Below, one piece after another: positions 1 to 7,933 of a stretch of 64,000 nt of DNA. The stretch is from CAZBUK01 sp964495085 (GTDB taxonomy: Bacteria > Bacteroidota > Ignavibacteria > T3Sed10-11): positions 4,264 through 68,263 of the forward strand of contig CAZBUK010000009.1 of assembly GCA_964495085.1 (NCBI GenBank), written 5' to 3'. Within the stretch, counting starts at the first letter, position 1. Every line of letters begins with the position of its first letter. The translations under genes and the position numbers were made by a program. The notes below the pieces were generated by a model. The model ran no database searches. It was not told the origin of the DNA and saw nothing but the letters and a program-made list of their open reading frames with translations.

Positions 1-1
1 G

Positions 2-259
2 ACACACGAGGAGACCGGGCGTCAACTCGATAGGATTCGAAATGCAGCCGCTTATGCACGAAATCTCGGATTAGGCGTAAACGCAGGCCATGGAATTAAT
101 TACGTAAACGTCAAGCATATCGCACCGATCCGGGAAATTGAGGAGATCAGCATCGGCCATGCGATCATCAGCAGGGCGTTATTCACCGGCCTCGATCGCG
201 CTGTGAAGGATATGATTGAACTGATGCATCGCCATGCGGACGATGCTCCCGAAGATTAA
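2..259 (+). CDS. pdxJ: Pyridoxine 5'-phosphate synthase, C-terminal part (window cuts the 5' end)
   Basis: Only the last 85 codons are inside the window, open from base 2 to a TAA at 257-259. The product would condense 1-deoxyxylulose 5-phosphate with 3-amino-2-oxopropyl phosphate in the DXP-dependent vitamin B6 pathway, in the cytoplasm. The visible part contains GLGVNAGHGINY followed by EISIGHAIISRALF, the phosphate-binding end of the PdxJ TIM barrel. The next gene is convergent. The fragment has no frameshift and looks intact up to the window edge. Confidence 0.9.
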   Translation, partial: THEETGRQLDRIRNAAAYARNLGLGVNAGHGINYVNVKHIAPIREIEEISIGHAIISRALFTGLDRAVKDMIELMHRHADDAPED

Positions 260-356
260 TCTGCAGCTTTGAGAGCGGTAATCTCCACCAGATGAGGTTT
301 CGTTTTCCCGGAGCCGGCACATCGCCTCCCCTCCTCCCCGGATCGGCAAGGAATCA

Positions 357-383
357 CCGGATGTGTCCGGGTAGGTATTTTTT
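357..383 (+). terminator. Possible weak terminator after pdxJ
   Basis: A CCGGA/TCCGG hairpin with a 4-base loop (357-370) is followed, after GTAGGTA, by six Ts. The stem is only 5 bp and the T-run starts 7 bases late, so this is a weak candidate. It lies between two convergent genes. Confidence 0.3.
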
Positions 384-440
384 ACGATGGGTTCTCAGCA
401 AGACTGCGTTTTCTATAGAGAAGAAGCGGACCTCCCGGGA

Positions 441-1043
441 TTAAAAGCCGAGCGCGGTTCTCACCTGCCCGACCTCTTTGAACTGAATCGTCTGAAATCC
501 GACTTTCGCTGCGGCTTCGATATTATCGGACCGGTCGTCGATAAAAACAATTTTTCCGGGCTCTATCTCCATTCTTCGAGCGGTTTCGATATATATTTCG
601 GGATCCGGTTTGACCAGTCCCATTTCGTAGGAGAGGAACCATTTCCGGAATAACCGGAGCGACGGGGCTTTACTGAGCGCTTCATCGAAGTGGGGCTCGT
701 TCGTATTGCTCAACAGATAGACGGGTTTCAAGAGGGATGCACTGTGTACAATTTCGTACATCCCTGCTATCTCATCGCCGATAATCGCCCGCCATGCCGG
801 TTCGAACGCCGGTTCGTCCATCCGAAAATTCAACACTTCGCCTGATGCAGCAACGAACTCTTTGGTCGTCATTATACCGGATTCGTACTTCACCATGAGA
901 TCGGACCGGAGGTACCGGTTCAGCGCCTCTTCGACGGATAATTTACTGTCCAGGCCGAGTTTGTGGAGAAAGCGATCGAAATGAATATGAACGAGGACAT
1001 GCCCGAGATCGAAAAGATAGGCGTCGATGTGCGATACGGACAT
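441..1043 (-). CDS. HAD-superfamily phosphatase, YihX-like
   Basis: A 200-aa haloacid-dehalogenase-type hydrolase, probably a cytoplasmic sugar-phosphate phosphatase. Motif I is FDLGHVLVH near residue 11, with Gly in place of the usual second Asp. That DLG form is seen in the YihX subgroup, which acts on glucose 1-phosphate. Motif II is LLSNTN (about 111), the motif III lysine is in VKPDP (about 145), and motif IV is FIDDRSDNIEAA (about 168). It ends the minus-strand run etfB-etfA-DUF151-TPR-HAD and lies 11 bases after the TPR gene. The substrate cannot be read from the sequence. Confidence 0.8.
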   Translation of the reverse strand: MSVSHIDAYLFDLGHVLVHIHFDRFLHKLGLDSKLSVEEALNRYLRSDLMVKYESGIMTTKEFVAASGEVLNFRMDEPAFEPAWRAIIGDEIAGMYEIVHSASLLKPVYLLSNTNEPHFDEALSKAPSLRLFRKWFLSYEMGLVKPDPEIYIETARRMEIEPGKIVFIDDRSDNIEAAAKVGFQTIQFKEVGQVRTALGF

Positions 1044-1054
1044 ACGGACCCGGA

Positions 1055-1846
1055 CTATTTTATCGATTGCATGAGATCGTGAGCCTGCGCGCGGTAGTGG
1101 TCGTCCAATTGGTTCAGCGTCGGCAGGGTTGCAATCGGTTCAAGCAGCTCGTGAGCCCGGCGGTTCTCTTTTTTCCTTACATATGCCCGTGCGGCATCGA
1201 GGCGTATCATGATGAATTCCGGGTAGAGTGCAAGTGCGGTATCGTAGTGTTCGATCGCCTTATCGAGATTAGCCCAGCCGAGACCGAGAGGGAGCCTGAA
1301 CAACCGGGGCCGATCGCTGACGGCCGCGTGCGTCCGGGCATAGACATAATGAGCTATGGAATTGCCTGGATCGAGCTCGATGGCTTTCTCGACCGTTTCG
1401 CGGGTCTGTTTCACTAGATCGATGGAATCCCAGATTCCTTTATACAGAGCGATCTGTCCCATCGCGATCGCGCGCCGGGTATGCGCCATGCTGTTCTCAG
1501 GATCGGCGGCAACGGCACGATCCGCATAGGTCAGCGCTTGCTGGTAGAGTTCAAGCTTCTCCGGCGCTTTATCCTCGGGATCGGCGGAAAACACCTGAGC
1601 GGAATCAGCCATGACCCGGCTGAGCCGCCACAGTATTTCGGCGCTGCCCGGAAATGTCGCTGCGGCGATCTGTAAGTGGACTAAGGTTTTGGCATGATCG
1701 AACTCGTGCTGGGAGTAAATGTCAGCCTGTTCGAGTATGGTCGGGAGCTCGTCGTTACCCTGAGCCGTGGAACTTAGAGATACTCCGCTCAAAAGAACGA
1801 AAGCGAAGATGGCGAGCATAATGCCCGCAGTATGTATGGACACCAT
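1055..1846 (-). CDS. Exported TPR-repeat protein
   Basis: 263 aa. Residues 1-30 form a signal peptide or N-terminal anchor (MLAIFAFVLLSGVSLSS). The rest is helical with TPR-like units, for example around residues 98-130 (ALTYADRAVAADPENSMAHTRR), 145-175 (VEKAIELDPGNSIAHYVYAR) and 193-225 (YDTALALYPEFIMIRLDAARAY). It resembles the bacterial relatives of the RMD1 (regulator of microtubule dynamics) TPR family. It probably acts as a periplasmic protein-protein scaffold; no catalytic motif is visible. It directly abuts the DUF151 gene (stop and start adjacent), so co-transcription is very likely. Confidence 0.7.
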   Translation of the reverse strand: MVSIHTAGIMLAIFAFVLLSGVSLSSTAQGNDELPTILEQADIYSQHEFDHAKTLVHLQIAAATFPGSAEILWRLSRVMADSAQVFSADPEDKAPEKLELYQQALTYADRAVAADPENSMAHTRRAIAMGQIALYKGIWDSIDLVKQTRETVEKAIELDPGNSIAHYVYARTHAAVSDRPRLFRLPLGLGWANLDKAIEHYDTALALYPEFIMIRLDAARAYVRKKENRRAHELLEPIATLPTLNQLDDHYRAQAHDLMQSIK

Positions 1847-2440
1847 TTAGTCACCTTGACTGAGTGAGCGAATTTCGTCGCGTATTTTTGCTGCCGCCTC
1901 ATAATCCTCGCGTTCAACCGATTCTTTAAGTTGTTTCTGGAGCATTTCGAGCTTGGTCATCTTCGTCTGCGGTTTTTTCTCCCCCTTCTGCTTGAGTAAC
2001 TGTTCGAGATCTCCCTCCTCCGCTCCTTCATCCTCGGGAATAAATGCCGCTTCGTTCATAACGACTTCGGCTACGAAAATGGGTACACCGTATCTGACGG
2101 CGAGCGCTATGGCATCGCTCGGGCGGGAATCTATATCGGCATTCAACGAATTCAATGACAGACGGGCGTAGAAGGTTCCGTCGCGCAGCTCGCTGATAAT
2201 AACATTGTGGAGCGACAAGCCGGCAGAATCTATAATATTTTTAATCAGGTCATGGGTCAGAGGCCGCGGAGGTTTGATACCCTCCATCTCAAGTGCGATC
2301 GCCTGTGCTTCGAAGGCACCGATGATTATCGGCAGACGCCGACTGCCCGATACCTCTTTGAGAATAAGCGCGTATGCGCCGCCGCTGGCCGGACTGGCCG
2401 CCAATCCCATTATTTCGACTTGAATCTTACTGTTTTCCAC
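1847..2440 (-). CDS. Bifunctional nuclease domain (DUF151) protein with UvrB/UvrC motif
   Basis: 197 aa. Residues 5-130 are a DUF151/bifunctional nuclease domain (RRLPIIIGAFEAQAIALEMEG, RPLTHDLI, SRPSDAIALAVR). Residues 160-195 form the UvrB/UvrC coiled-coil motif (LKESVEREDYEAAAKIRDEI), which in excision-repair proteins mediates protein contacts. The two are joined by an acidic, glutamate-rich linker. This combination is common in Chlorobi/Bacteroidota relatives and actinobacteria. The role is not settled: nuclease activity has been reported for some family members. Confidence 0.85.
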   Translation of the reverse strand: MENSKIQVEIMGLAASPASGGAYALILKEVSGSRRLPIIIGAFEAQAIALEMEGIKPPRPLTHDLIKNIIDSAGLSLHNVIISELRDGTFYARLSLNSLNADIDSRPSDAIALAVRYGVPIFVAEVVMNEAAFIPEDEGAEEGDLEQLLKQKGEKKPQTKMTKLEMLQKQLKESVEREDYEAAAKIRDEIRSLSQGD

Positions 2441-2536
2441 ACCAACCTCCGCAAAAAAAGAATGCCTTCACATGCACAGGACCTGCTTGCCCTTCAAAGT
2501 ATGTTAATCTATAAAGATGTCCCGTAAAATTCAAAT

Positions 2537-3520
2537 TTATTTTTTCATCGTTTTCTTCAACTCTTCGATAAGTGCAGGCACTATCTCAAATGCATCTCCG
2601 ACGATTCCGTAGTCTGCAGTCTGGAATATCGGAGCGTCCTTATCCTTGTTGATTGCAACAATATATTTTGAGGACGACATTCCGGCGAGATGCTGAACAG
2701 CTCCCGAAATGCCGACGGCCACGTACAATGCAGGGCTCACGGTCTTTCCCGTCTGGCCCACCTGTTCGTCATGAGGTCTCCATCCCGCATCGACAACCGC
2801 ACGCGATGCGCCCACCGCAGCGCCCAGGGTCTCGGCCAGCTCCTCGATGAGTTTGAAGTTCTCGGGACCCTTTAATCCCCTCCCGCCCGACACGATGATA
2901 TCGGCTTCGGTGACGTCCAGCTTACCCTTCGATACCGTTGTTATCTTAGTGACCCGCGCTTTAAATTCGGACTCGGCCAGATCGACGGAGTGCTCGATAA
3001 TTTCGGCATCCGTGCCGGATAGTTCATCCGCCGGAAACACGTTCGGACGCAGGGTGAATATTTTCACCGGAGCCGCGACAGCGACCTCGAGCAGCGCCTT
3101 GCCGGCATATACGGGCCGTGTTGCGACGATGTCGCCGTCGGCAACGCGAAGTTCCGTACAGTCGGCCGCAACCGCACCGTCGACCCGCACGGCGACGCAA
3201 GGCGCAAGATCCTTGCCGAGCGACGTTGCGGGAATGAAGAGTATCGAGGCTTCCTCCTTTTTACATACGTCGGCGACAACCTTTGCGTATGCGGTGGTCG
3301 AATACAGATTCAGCTTTTCATCGCGGACGGCGACAACCGATGCGGCTCCGTACTTCCCAGCCTGCCGTATGCCGTCGTCGATGTCTCTGCCGACGATGAG
3401 CGCCTTGACGGTTCCGCCGAGCTCGTCGGCAATTTTGCGGGCGGTCCGAAGGGTCTCATACGACGAGCGTTTAATCTCTCCGTTTCGTTGTTCGATGTAT
3501 GAAAGTATGGTGACGCTCAT
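2537..3520 (-). CDS. etfA: Electron transfer flavoprotein, alpha subunit
   Basis: 327 aa, normal length. It is the FAD-carrying subunit of the ETF heterodimer, which takes electrons from acyl-CoA dehydrogenases and similar flavoenzymes. The C-terminal FAD domain is clear (about 190-320): SGGRGLKGPENF, GASRAVVDAGWRPHDEQVGQTGK, VAVGISGAVQHLAGM. The N-terminal ETF alpha/beta fold covers about 1-185. It follows etfB by 23 bases and is transcribed with it. No ETF-quinone oxidoreductase or acyl-CoA dehydrogenase is adjacent. The thiolase and aldehyde dehydrogenase near 60 kb may belong to the same lipid or fermentation metabolism. Confidence 0.95.
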   Translation of the reverse strand: MSVTILSYIEQRNGEIKRSSYETLRTARKIADELGGTVKALIVGRDIDDGIRQAGKYGAASVVAVRDEKLNLYSTTAYAKVVADVCKKEEASILFIPATSLGKDLAPCVAVRVDGAVAADCTELRVADGDIVATRPVYAGKALLEVAVAAPVKIFTLRPNVFPADELSGTDAEIIEHSVDLAESEFKARVTKITTVSKGKLDVTEADIIVSGGRGLKGPENFKLIEELAETLGAAVGASRAVVDAGWRPHDEQVGQTGKTVSPALYVAVGISGAVQHLAGMSSSKYIVAINKDKDAPIFQTADYGIVGDAFEIVPALIEELKKTMKK

Positions 3521-3543
3521 AGCGAGAAGGTCTCCTCTTTCCG

Positions 3544-4290
3544 TTATATGACTTTTGCGTCCTCGCGAAGCAGCCGGACGAGCTCGGACACGGCAGTTGC
3601 ATCGGTGCCTACAATCCTTCCCGCACTCTTTGCCGGCGGTTTCTTCATAGAGAGGACGCGCACCCTGGGCTCCGTTTTCAGGGATTCGATCTCTTCGATC
3701 GGCTTCTTCTTAGCCTGCATGATGCCTTTCAGGGAAGGGTACCTGGGCTCGTTCAATCCCCGCTGTGCGGTGACGACGCATGGAAGCGAGGCCTCGACCT
3801 TCTCGTGAGCTCCCTCAATCTCCCGCTCTGCGGTCAGCAGACCGTCCCCCACCTCGAGTTTGACGACGACGCTCACTGATGCGATATTCAGAAACTCGGC
3901 GATCAAACCGCCTACTTGCAGGTTATCGTAATCGATTGATTGCTTCCCGAGAATGATCAAATCAGGCGTCGCCCCTTTAAAATACTCTGCGATACTCCTT
4001 GCAACCGCCCACGAATCCCGTTGCACATCGTCTTTGAGGAGTACCGCCTTATCCGCTCCCATGGCGAGGGCTTTCCGCAGCGACTCTTTGTGAGTATCAC
4101 CACCGACAGAGACGACCGCTACCTCTCCCCCCTTCTGTTCGCGAACTCTGAGGGCCTCCTCCACGGCAAATTCGTCGTATGGATTTAATATATAGTTCAC
4201 ACCCGACGGATTAATGCTTTTGCCGTCGGAACCGACTGTCACCTTCGTTTCGGTATCGGGGACATGACTGATGCACACAGCTATGTTCAT
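3544..4290 (-). CDS. etfB: Electron transfer flavoprotein, beta subunit
   Basis: 248 aa, beginning MNIAVCISHVPDTETKV. The family signature is visible in NPYDEFAVEEALRVREQ and LILGKQSIDYDNLQVGGLIAEFL; the latter is the AMP/FAD-loop region typical of EtfB. It pairs with EtfA to form the soluble electron carrier. It is the first gene of the etfB-etfA pair, with a gap of about 120 bases to the methyltransferase gene upstream, where a promoter would be expected. Confidence 0.95.
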   Translation of the reverse strand: MNIAVCISHVPDTETKVTVGSDGKSINPSGVNYILNPYDEFAVEEALRVREQKGGEVAVVSVGGDTHKESLRKALAMGADKAVLLKDDVQRDSWAVARSIAEYFKGATPDLIILGKQSIDYDNLQVGGLIAEFLNIASVSVVVKLEVGDGLLTAEREIEGAHEKVEASLPCVVTAQRGLNEPRYPSLKGIMQAKKKPIEEIESLKTEPRVRVLSMKKPPAKSAGRIVGTDATAVSELVRLLREDAKVI

Positions 4291-4406
4291 TGAACCTCCG
4301 GACGTCGTAATCTGACAGGTGGGAATTGCTTGATTGTGAAATGATTAGAAATAATATAGACATGATGCGCTTGAAAATCAAATAACCGGAATCCCGGGAT
4401 AAATCG

Positions 4407-5090
4407 TCAATAGACGCTTCGATCCGCGCTTCCGTTTCGCTTTACCTTTCGGTAAATATCGATCCGCCAAAGGAATGTATGTCCGGTGCGAACGAGCTCG
4501 AAATCGTTCGACTCGATCTGATTCCGCATCGCTTTCCAGTCATGCCAAAAGGGATGGAACTTTAGTCTCAGCAGTCGGGCGGCATGTATTCCAAGCATTG
4601 CCACCCAACGCACCAGCCGGATATCTCGCGGGTAGGAAACGGCGTAGAGATGTCCGGTGATTCGACAGGAATGATTCACAAGGTCATAGACGCTTTCATA
4701 ACAACATACGACCTTGTCGAGCATGGCGACATCGCACGTATCGAGCGACGATACGATTCCGACAAAATCTCCGGTGTAGTAGATAATTCTGCCCGCGAGC
4801 CCTTTCGATGCGGCGATACGGTGCGCCTCATCGATCATTCCCGGAGAGATATCTATCGCGCGGGCGCTCCGGGCTGACAGTTCGAGCAGAGAGAGATGCA
4901 GGGCACCGATCCCGCATCCGATGTCGACGATTTCATACCCCTCGCCTCCGAGCTCCGCAACAGCCCGGATGATATACCGCTGCGCGGCATCCGGTCCGCG
5001 TTTCCTGAACTTCCTTGCGTACCGCGGTGCGGATTTCGAAAAAACCTTCTCTGTGGCGTCGACGGAAGGCGTATTGCAACTACAGTTCAT
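4407..5090 (-). CDS. Class I SAM-dependent methyltransferase
   Basis: 227 aa with a Rossmann methyltransferase fold. Motif I is VDIGCGIGALHLSL (about 54-67), the acidic loop is AIDISPGM, and motif IV is VAMLDKVVCCYES (about 120). The string DKVVCCYES...YAVSYPRD resembles the C-terminal half of Mg-protoporphyrin O-methyltransferase-like proteins, but nothing else here suggests chlorophyll synthesis, so the substrate is unknown. Its start overlaps the cstA stop by 4 bases, indicating translational coupling. N-terminal cysteines (MNCSCN) are unusual and may bind metal. Confidence 0.75.
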   Translation of the reverse strand: MNCSCNTPSVDATEKVFSKSAPRYARKFRKRGPDAAQRYIIRAVAELGGEGYEIVDIGCGIGALHLSLLELSARSARAIDISPGMIDEAHRIAASKGLAGRIIYYTGDFVGIVSSLDTCDVAMLDKVVCCYESVYDLVNHSCRITGHLYAVSYPRDIRLVRWVAMLGIHAARLLRLKFHPFWHDWKAMRNQIESNDFELVRTGHTFLWRIDIYRKVKRNGSADRSVY

Positions 5091-6775
5091 TTTTCAAGCC
5101 CGATCTTCCCGACATCCGCTGCGCGTTGTTTTCTGAATACGGCCAGACTTCTTGCCGCCTGAACAGCCAGTGTAACCGCAACGATGAACAGGACGACCGC
5201 TATGCCCGTAATCAGATAATTCCCGACGCCATAATTCGTATAGCCGAGATTCACCAGCGCAGTGAGGGTGACGGCAAACATAAATAACATCGGATACAGA
5301 ACGTACCAGTTCTCTTTTCCCCGCTTTGCAAGCCAGACCGAAGCTGCAAGGAGTGCAAGTGCGGCGAGAAGCTGATTTGCGGACCCGAAGACGGGCCAGA
5401 GCGCCCCCGCACTCCCGCTGAACACGAGCGCCGTACCGAGTGTCACGGTTACAGCAGTTCCGATATATCGGTTCGCGGCAAGCTGCTTGAGCGCAGGCCG
5501 CTGGCTTCCCTCGAAAAATTCCTGGAAGAGATACCGCGACAACCGGCAGCAGGTATCGAGCGAAGTGAGGGCGAATGCGGATACAGCCAGCGCAGCGAAG
5601 GTCGTCCCGATCGCCGGACTGATATTCAACAACGGTACCCCAGCGATAAACACACCGACACCGGTTGCGAACGCCGCAACATACTGTCCCGCTGAATAAA
5701 ACTCCTGAAACTGACCCGTGGCGAGGCTTGCCACGGCTATGATGGCGACTCCCGCAAGAACGACTTCGATGAGCATTCCGCCGTACGCTACGAATTTTGC
5801 GTCTTTCTCGTTGTCAAGCTGTTTCGATGTCGTCCCCGAAGCAACAAGCGAATGGAATCCCGAAATCGCGCCGCATGCCACCGTAACGAACAGGATCGGA
5901 AATAGCCAAACGATCGCTCCTTCCGCACCCATCGCAACTCTGAATCCGCGAAATGCCTCGAGATTGATGGTGGGATTCAGGAAAAATATTCCGATAAGTC
6001 CGCCGAGCATGACCGCGTAGAGAAGAAATGAATTCAGGTAATCGCGCGGTTGCAGCACCAGCCAGACCGGAACGACGGCGGAGATGAAGATATATCCGAG
6101 CAGCAGGATACGCCACCACATGATCGATGTCGCCGGGTCGGCGGAAAGGATGAGAGGGAATTCCTGCCCGAGCCAGATGCCGCCGAACAGTAGCGCAATC
6201 CCCGCAATCGACAGCGTGAGGAGCGAGTTTGTAAACCTCCGCAGTGCGAGTCCGAATACAACCGCCAACAGCAGAAAGATAACCGACGCAGTGGCGGCTT
6301 CCGGAACCTGCGTGAACGTCGAGGCAACTATATTCGTAAAGACTGCGATCACCAGGAGCATTGTCGCGAACCCGAATATCAGAAAATATCTCTTGCCGCT
6401 TTCCCCTATGTAGCTCCTGATGATCTCACCTATTGATTTGCCGCTGTGTCTGAGGGAAGCGACGGTCGATGCGAAATCATGAACCGCACCGATGAAAATA
6501 CCTCCGACCAGAATCCAGAGATAGACGGGAAGCCAGCCAAATGCCGCAGCGAGCACCGGTCCGACGATCGGTCCTGCACCCGCGATCGAGGCGAAGTGGT
6601 GCCCGAGAACGACAAATCGTTTCGTCGGCACATAGTCGATATTGTCCGAATTCGTGTGTGCGGGCGTTTTCCGCTCCGGGTCTATTCCCAGCTTTCGCGC
6701 AAGCAGGGCGCCGTACGTCATATATGCGATAACGACGAAGATTATTATCGACGCAATGAGCACAAGACCGGTCAT
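5087..6775 (-). CDS. cstA: Carbon starvation protein CstA-family transporter
   Basis: 562 aa inner-membrane protein with many hydrophobic segments. The N-terminal block GHHFASIAGAGPIVGPVLAAAFGW (split here: GHHFASIAGAG, PIVGPVLAAAFGW) is the hallmark of the CstA family, whose characterised members take up pyruvate or peptides. A second conserved stretch, GFHSLVASGTTSKQL, lies near residue 315. It is shorter than the E. coli protein of about 700 aa, as in many other phyla. It is followed by an overlapping methyltransferase gene. No btsSR-like regulator is adjacent. Confidence 0.9.
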   Translation of the reverse strand: MTGLVLIASIIIFVVIAYMTYGALLARKLGIDPERKTPAHTNSDNIDYVPTKRFVVLGHHFASIAGAGPIVGPVLAAAFGWLPVYLWILVGGIFIGAVHDFASTVASLRHSGKSIGEIIRSYIGESGKRYFLIFGFATMLLVIAVFTNIVASTFTQVPEAATASVIFLLLAVVFGLALRRFTNSLLTLSIAGIALLFGGIWLGQEFPLILSADPATSIMWWRILLLGYIFISAVVPVWLVLQPRDYLNSFLLYAVMLGGLIGIFFLNPTINLEAFRGFRVAMGAEGAIVWLFPILFVTVACGAISGFHSLVASGTTSKQLDNEKDAKFVAYGGMLIEVVLAGVAIIAVASLATGQFQEFYSAGQYVAAFATGVGVFIAGVPLLNISPAIGTTFAALAVSAFALTSLDTCCRLSRYLFQEFFEGSQRPALKQLAANRYIGTAVTVTLGTALVFSGSAGALWPVFGSANQLLAALALLAASVWLAKRGKENWYVLYPMLFMFAVTLTALVNLGYTNYGVGNYLITGIAVVLFIVAVTLAVQAARSLAVFRKQRAADVGKIGLEK

Positions 6776-6905
6776 GGATCAATTCCTCTCTGTGATGGTC
6801 TGGAAATGAACAACGGACGGACACCTTTTTCGGGATGATTTTCCCCCGTTGATCAATTGAATCTCATATTTTCTTCATGAAATCCGGACCGGGTTGAATC
6901 CGGGA

Positions 6906-7250
6906 TCAGTAAAAAGCATTTTTCATGTGCTTCAGCCGGATCGCCGAACCCTCGTCGCGGATCGCGATCACGTCGAACCTGCAATCGTACCCGAACAGCT
7001 GGTAGTGTGAGATGAAAGCATCCGCAATCGATCTAAGTCGGGATCGTTTCCGTTCATCGACCGCTTCTTCGGGGATGCCGTGCGTCGTGCTCCTCCGCGT
7101 TTTCACTTCAACGAAAACGAGCGTACCGTTATCCCACGCAATTATGTCTATTTCTCCATGCACGGTGCGGTAATTCCGCTTGAATATCTCGTAGCCGCTC
7201 CGCTCGAGAAAGAGACATGCCCGGTTTTCGCCCTGCTTACCGAGCTTCAT
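6906..7250 (-). CDS. yraN: YraN family protein (UPF0102, endonuclease-like fold)
   Basis: 114 aa, typical length. The family has a Holliday-junction-resolvase-like restriction endonuclease fold. The signature GEIDIIAWDNGTLVFVEVKTR gives the ID...ExK catalytic pattern (about residues 32-52). The start overlaps the rnhB stop by 4 bases, and yraN next to rnhB is a widespread arrangement. Its biochemical role remains uncertain in most bacteria. Confidence 0.9.
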   Translation of the reverse strand: MKLGKQGENRACLFLERSGYEIFKRNYRTVHGEIDIIAWDNGTLVFVEVKTRRSTTHGIPEEAVDERKRSRLRSIADAFISHYQLFGYDCRFDVIAIRDEGSAIRLKHMKNAFY

Positions 7251-7933
7251 TCCGGAGACTGCCGCGGTGAGAGAACGATTTCTTCATCGATCTTTACCCT
7301 GAAAGTTTTGCGATGTACCGGCGACAAACCGTAACGGGCGATGGCCCGTCTGTGTTCGCTCGTCGGGTATCCCATATGTTTGTCGAAACCGTACATGGGG
7401 TAGTCGCGGTGCAGGTTCCGCATGATCGCATCGCGTTCACATTTCGCGACGATCGACGCTGCAGCTATGCTGTGACAGAGCAGATCACCTTTTACTAATG
7501 AAACCGTGCGATATCCGTCGCAGTCGAGAAACTTTCCGTCAATTAACAACAAATCGGGATGAAGGTCAAGCAGAGCGACAGCCCGCGCTATTGCCGCTTT
7601 CGTTGCCTGCAGTATATTGATCCGGTCAATCACCTCAGGTTGAACGACTCCGATACCGATGCCCGACGCCCGCCTGCGAATCTCGGCGGACAGCATCTCG
7701 CGATCACGCGGCGACAGCAGTTTTGAATCAGTGACGCCAGGTATGCATTCGTCTTTCGGAAAAATCACCGCCGCCGCAACAACGGGACCCGCAAGCGGTC
7801 CCCGTCCCGCTTCGTCGATTCCGGCTATCGACTGGAAACCCTCGCGGTAAAAATAGCGTTCGATTTGCAATGACGCCGGCGGCCCCGTGCCGAGCGAATC
7901 GCTAAGCCGGGATTGTAAAATGGTATCAATCAA
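7247..7933 (-). CDS. rnhB: Ribonuclease HII
   Basis: 228 aa. It cleaves RNA in RNA-DNA hybrids and removes misincorporated ribonucleotides. Motif AGIDEAGRGPLAGPVVAAAV (about 38-57) supplies the catalytic Asp-Glu pair. DSKLLSPRDRE, LLIDGKFLD and KGDLLCHSIAAASIVAKCERD supply the remaining conserved positions. The first 30 residues (SLGTGPPASLQIERYFYREG) are a short extension. It overlaps both neighbours by 4 bases, so BamA-like, rnhB and yraN are probably translated from one message. Confidence 0.95.
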   Translation of the reverse strand: MIDTILQSRLSDSLGTGPPASLQIERYFYREGFQSIAGIDEAGRGPLAGPVVAAAVIFPKDECIPGVTDSKLLSPRDREMLSAEIRRRASGIGIGVVQPEVIDRINILQATKAAIARAVALLDLHPDLLLIDGKFLDCDGYRTVSLVKGDLLCHSIAAASIVAKCERDAIMRNLHRDYPMYGFDKHMGYPTSEHRRAIARYGLSPVHRKTFRVKIDEEIVLSPRQSPE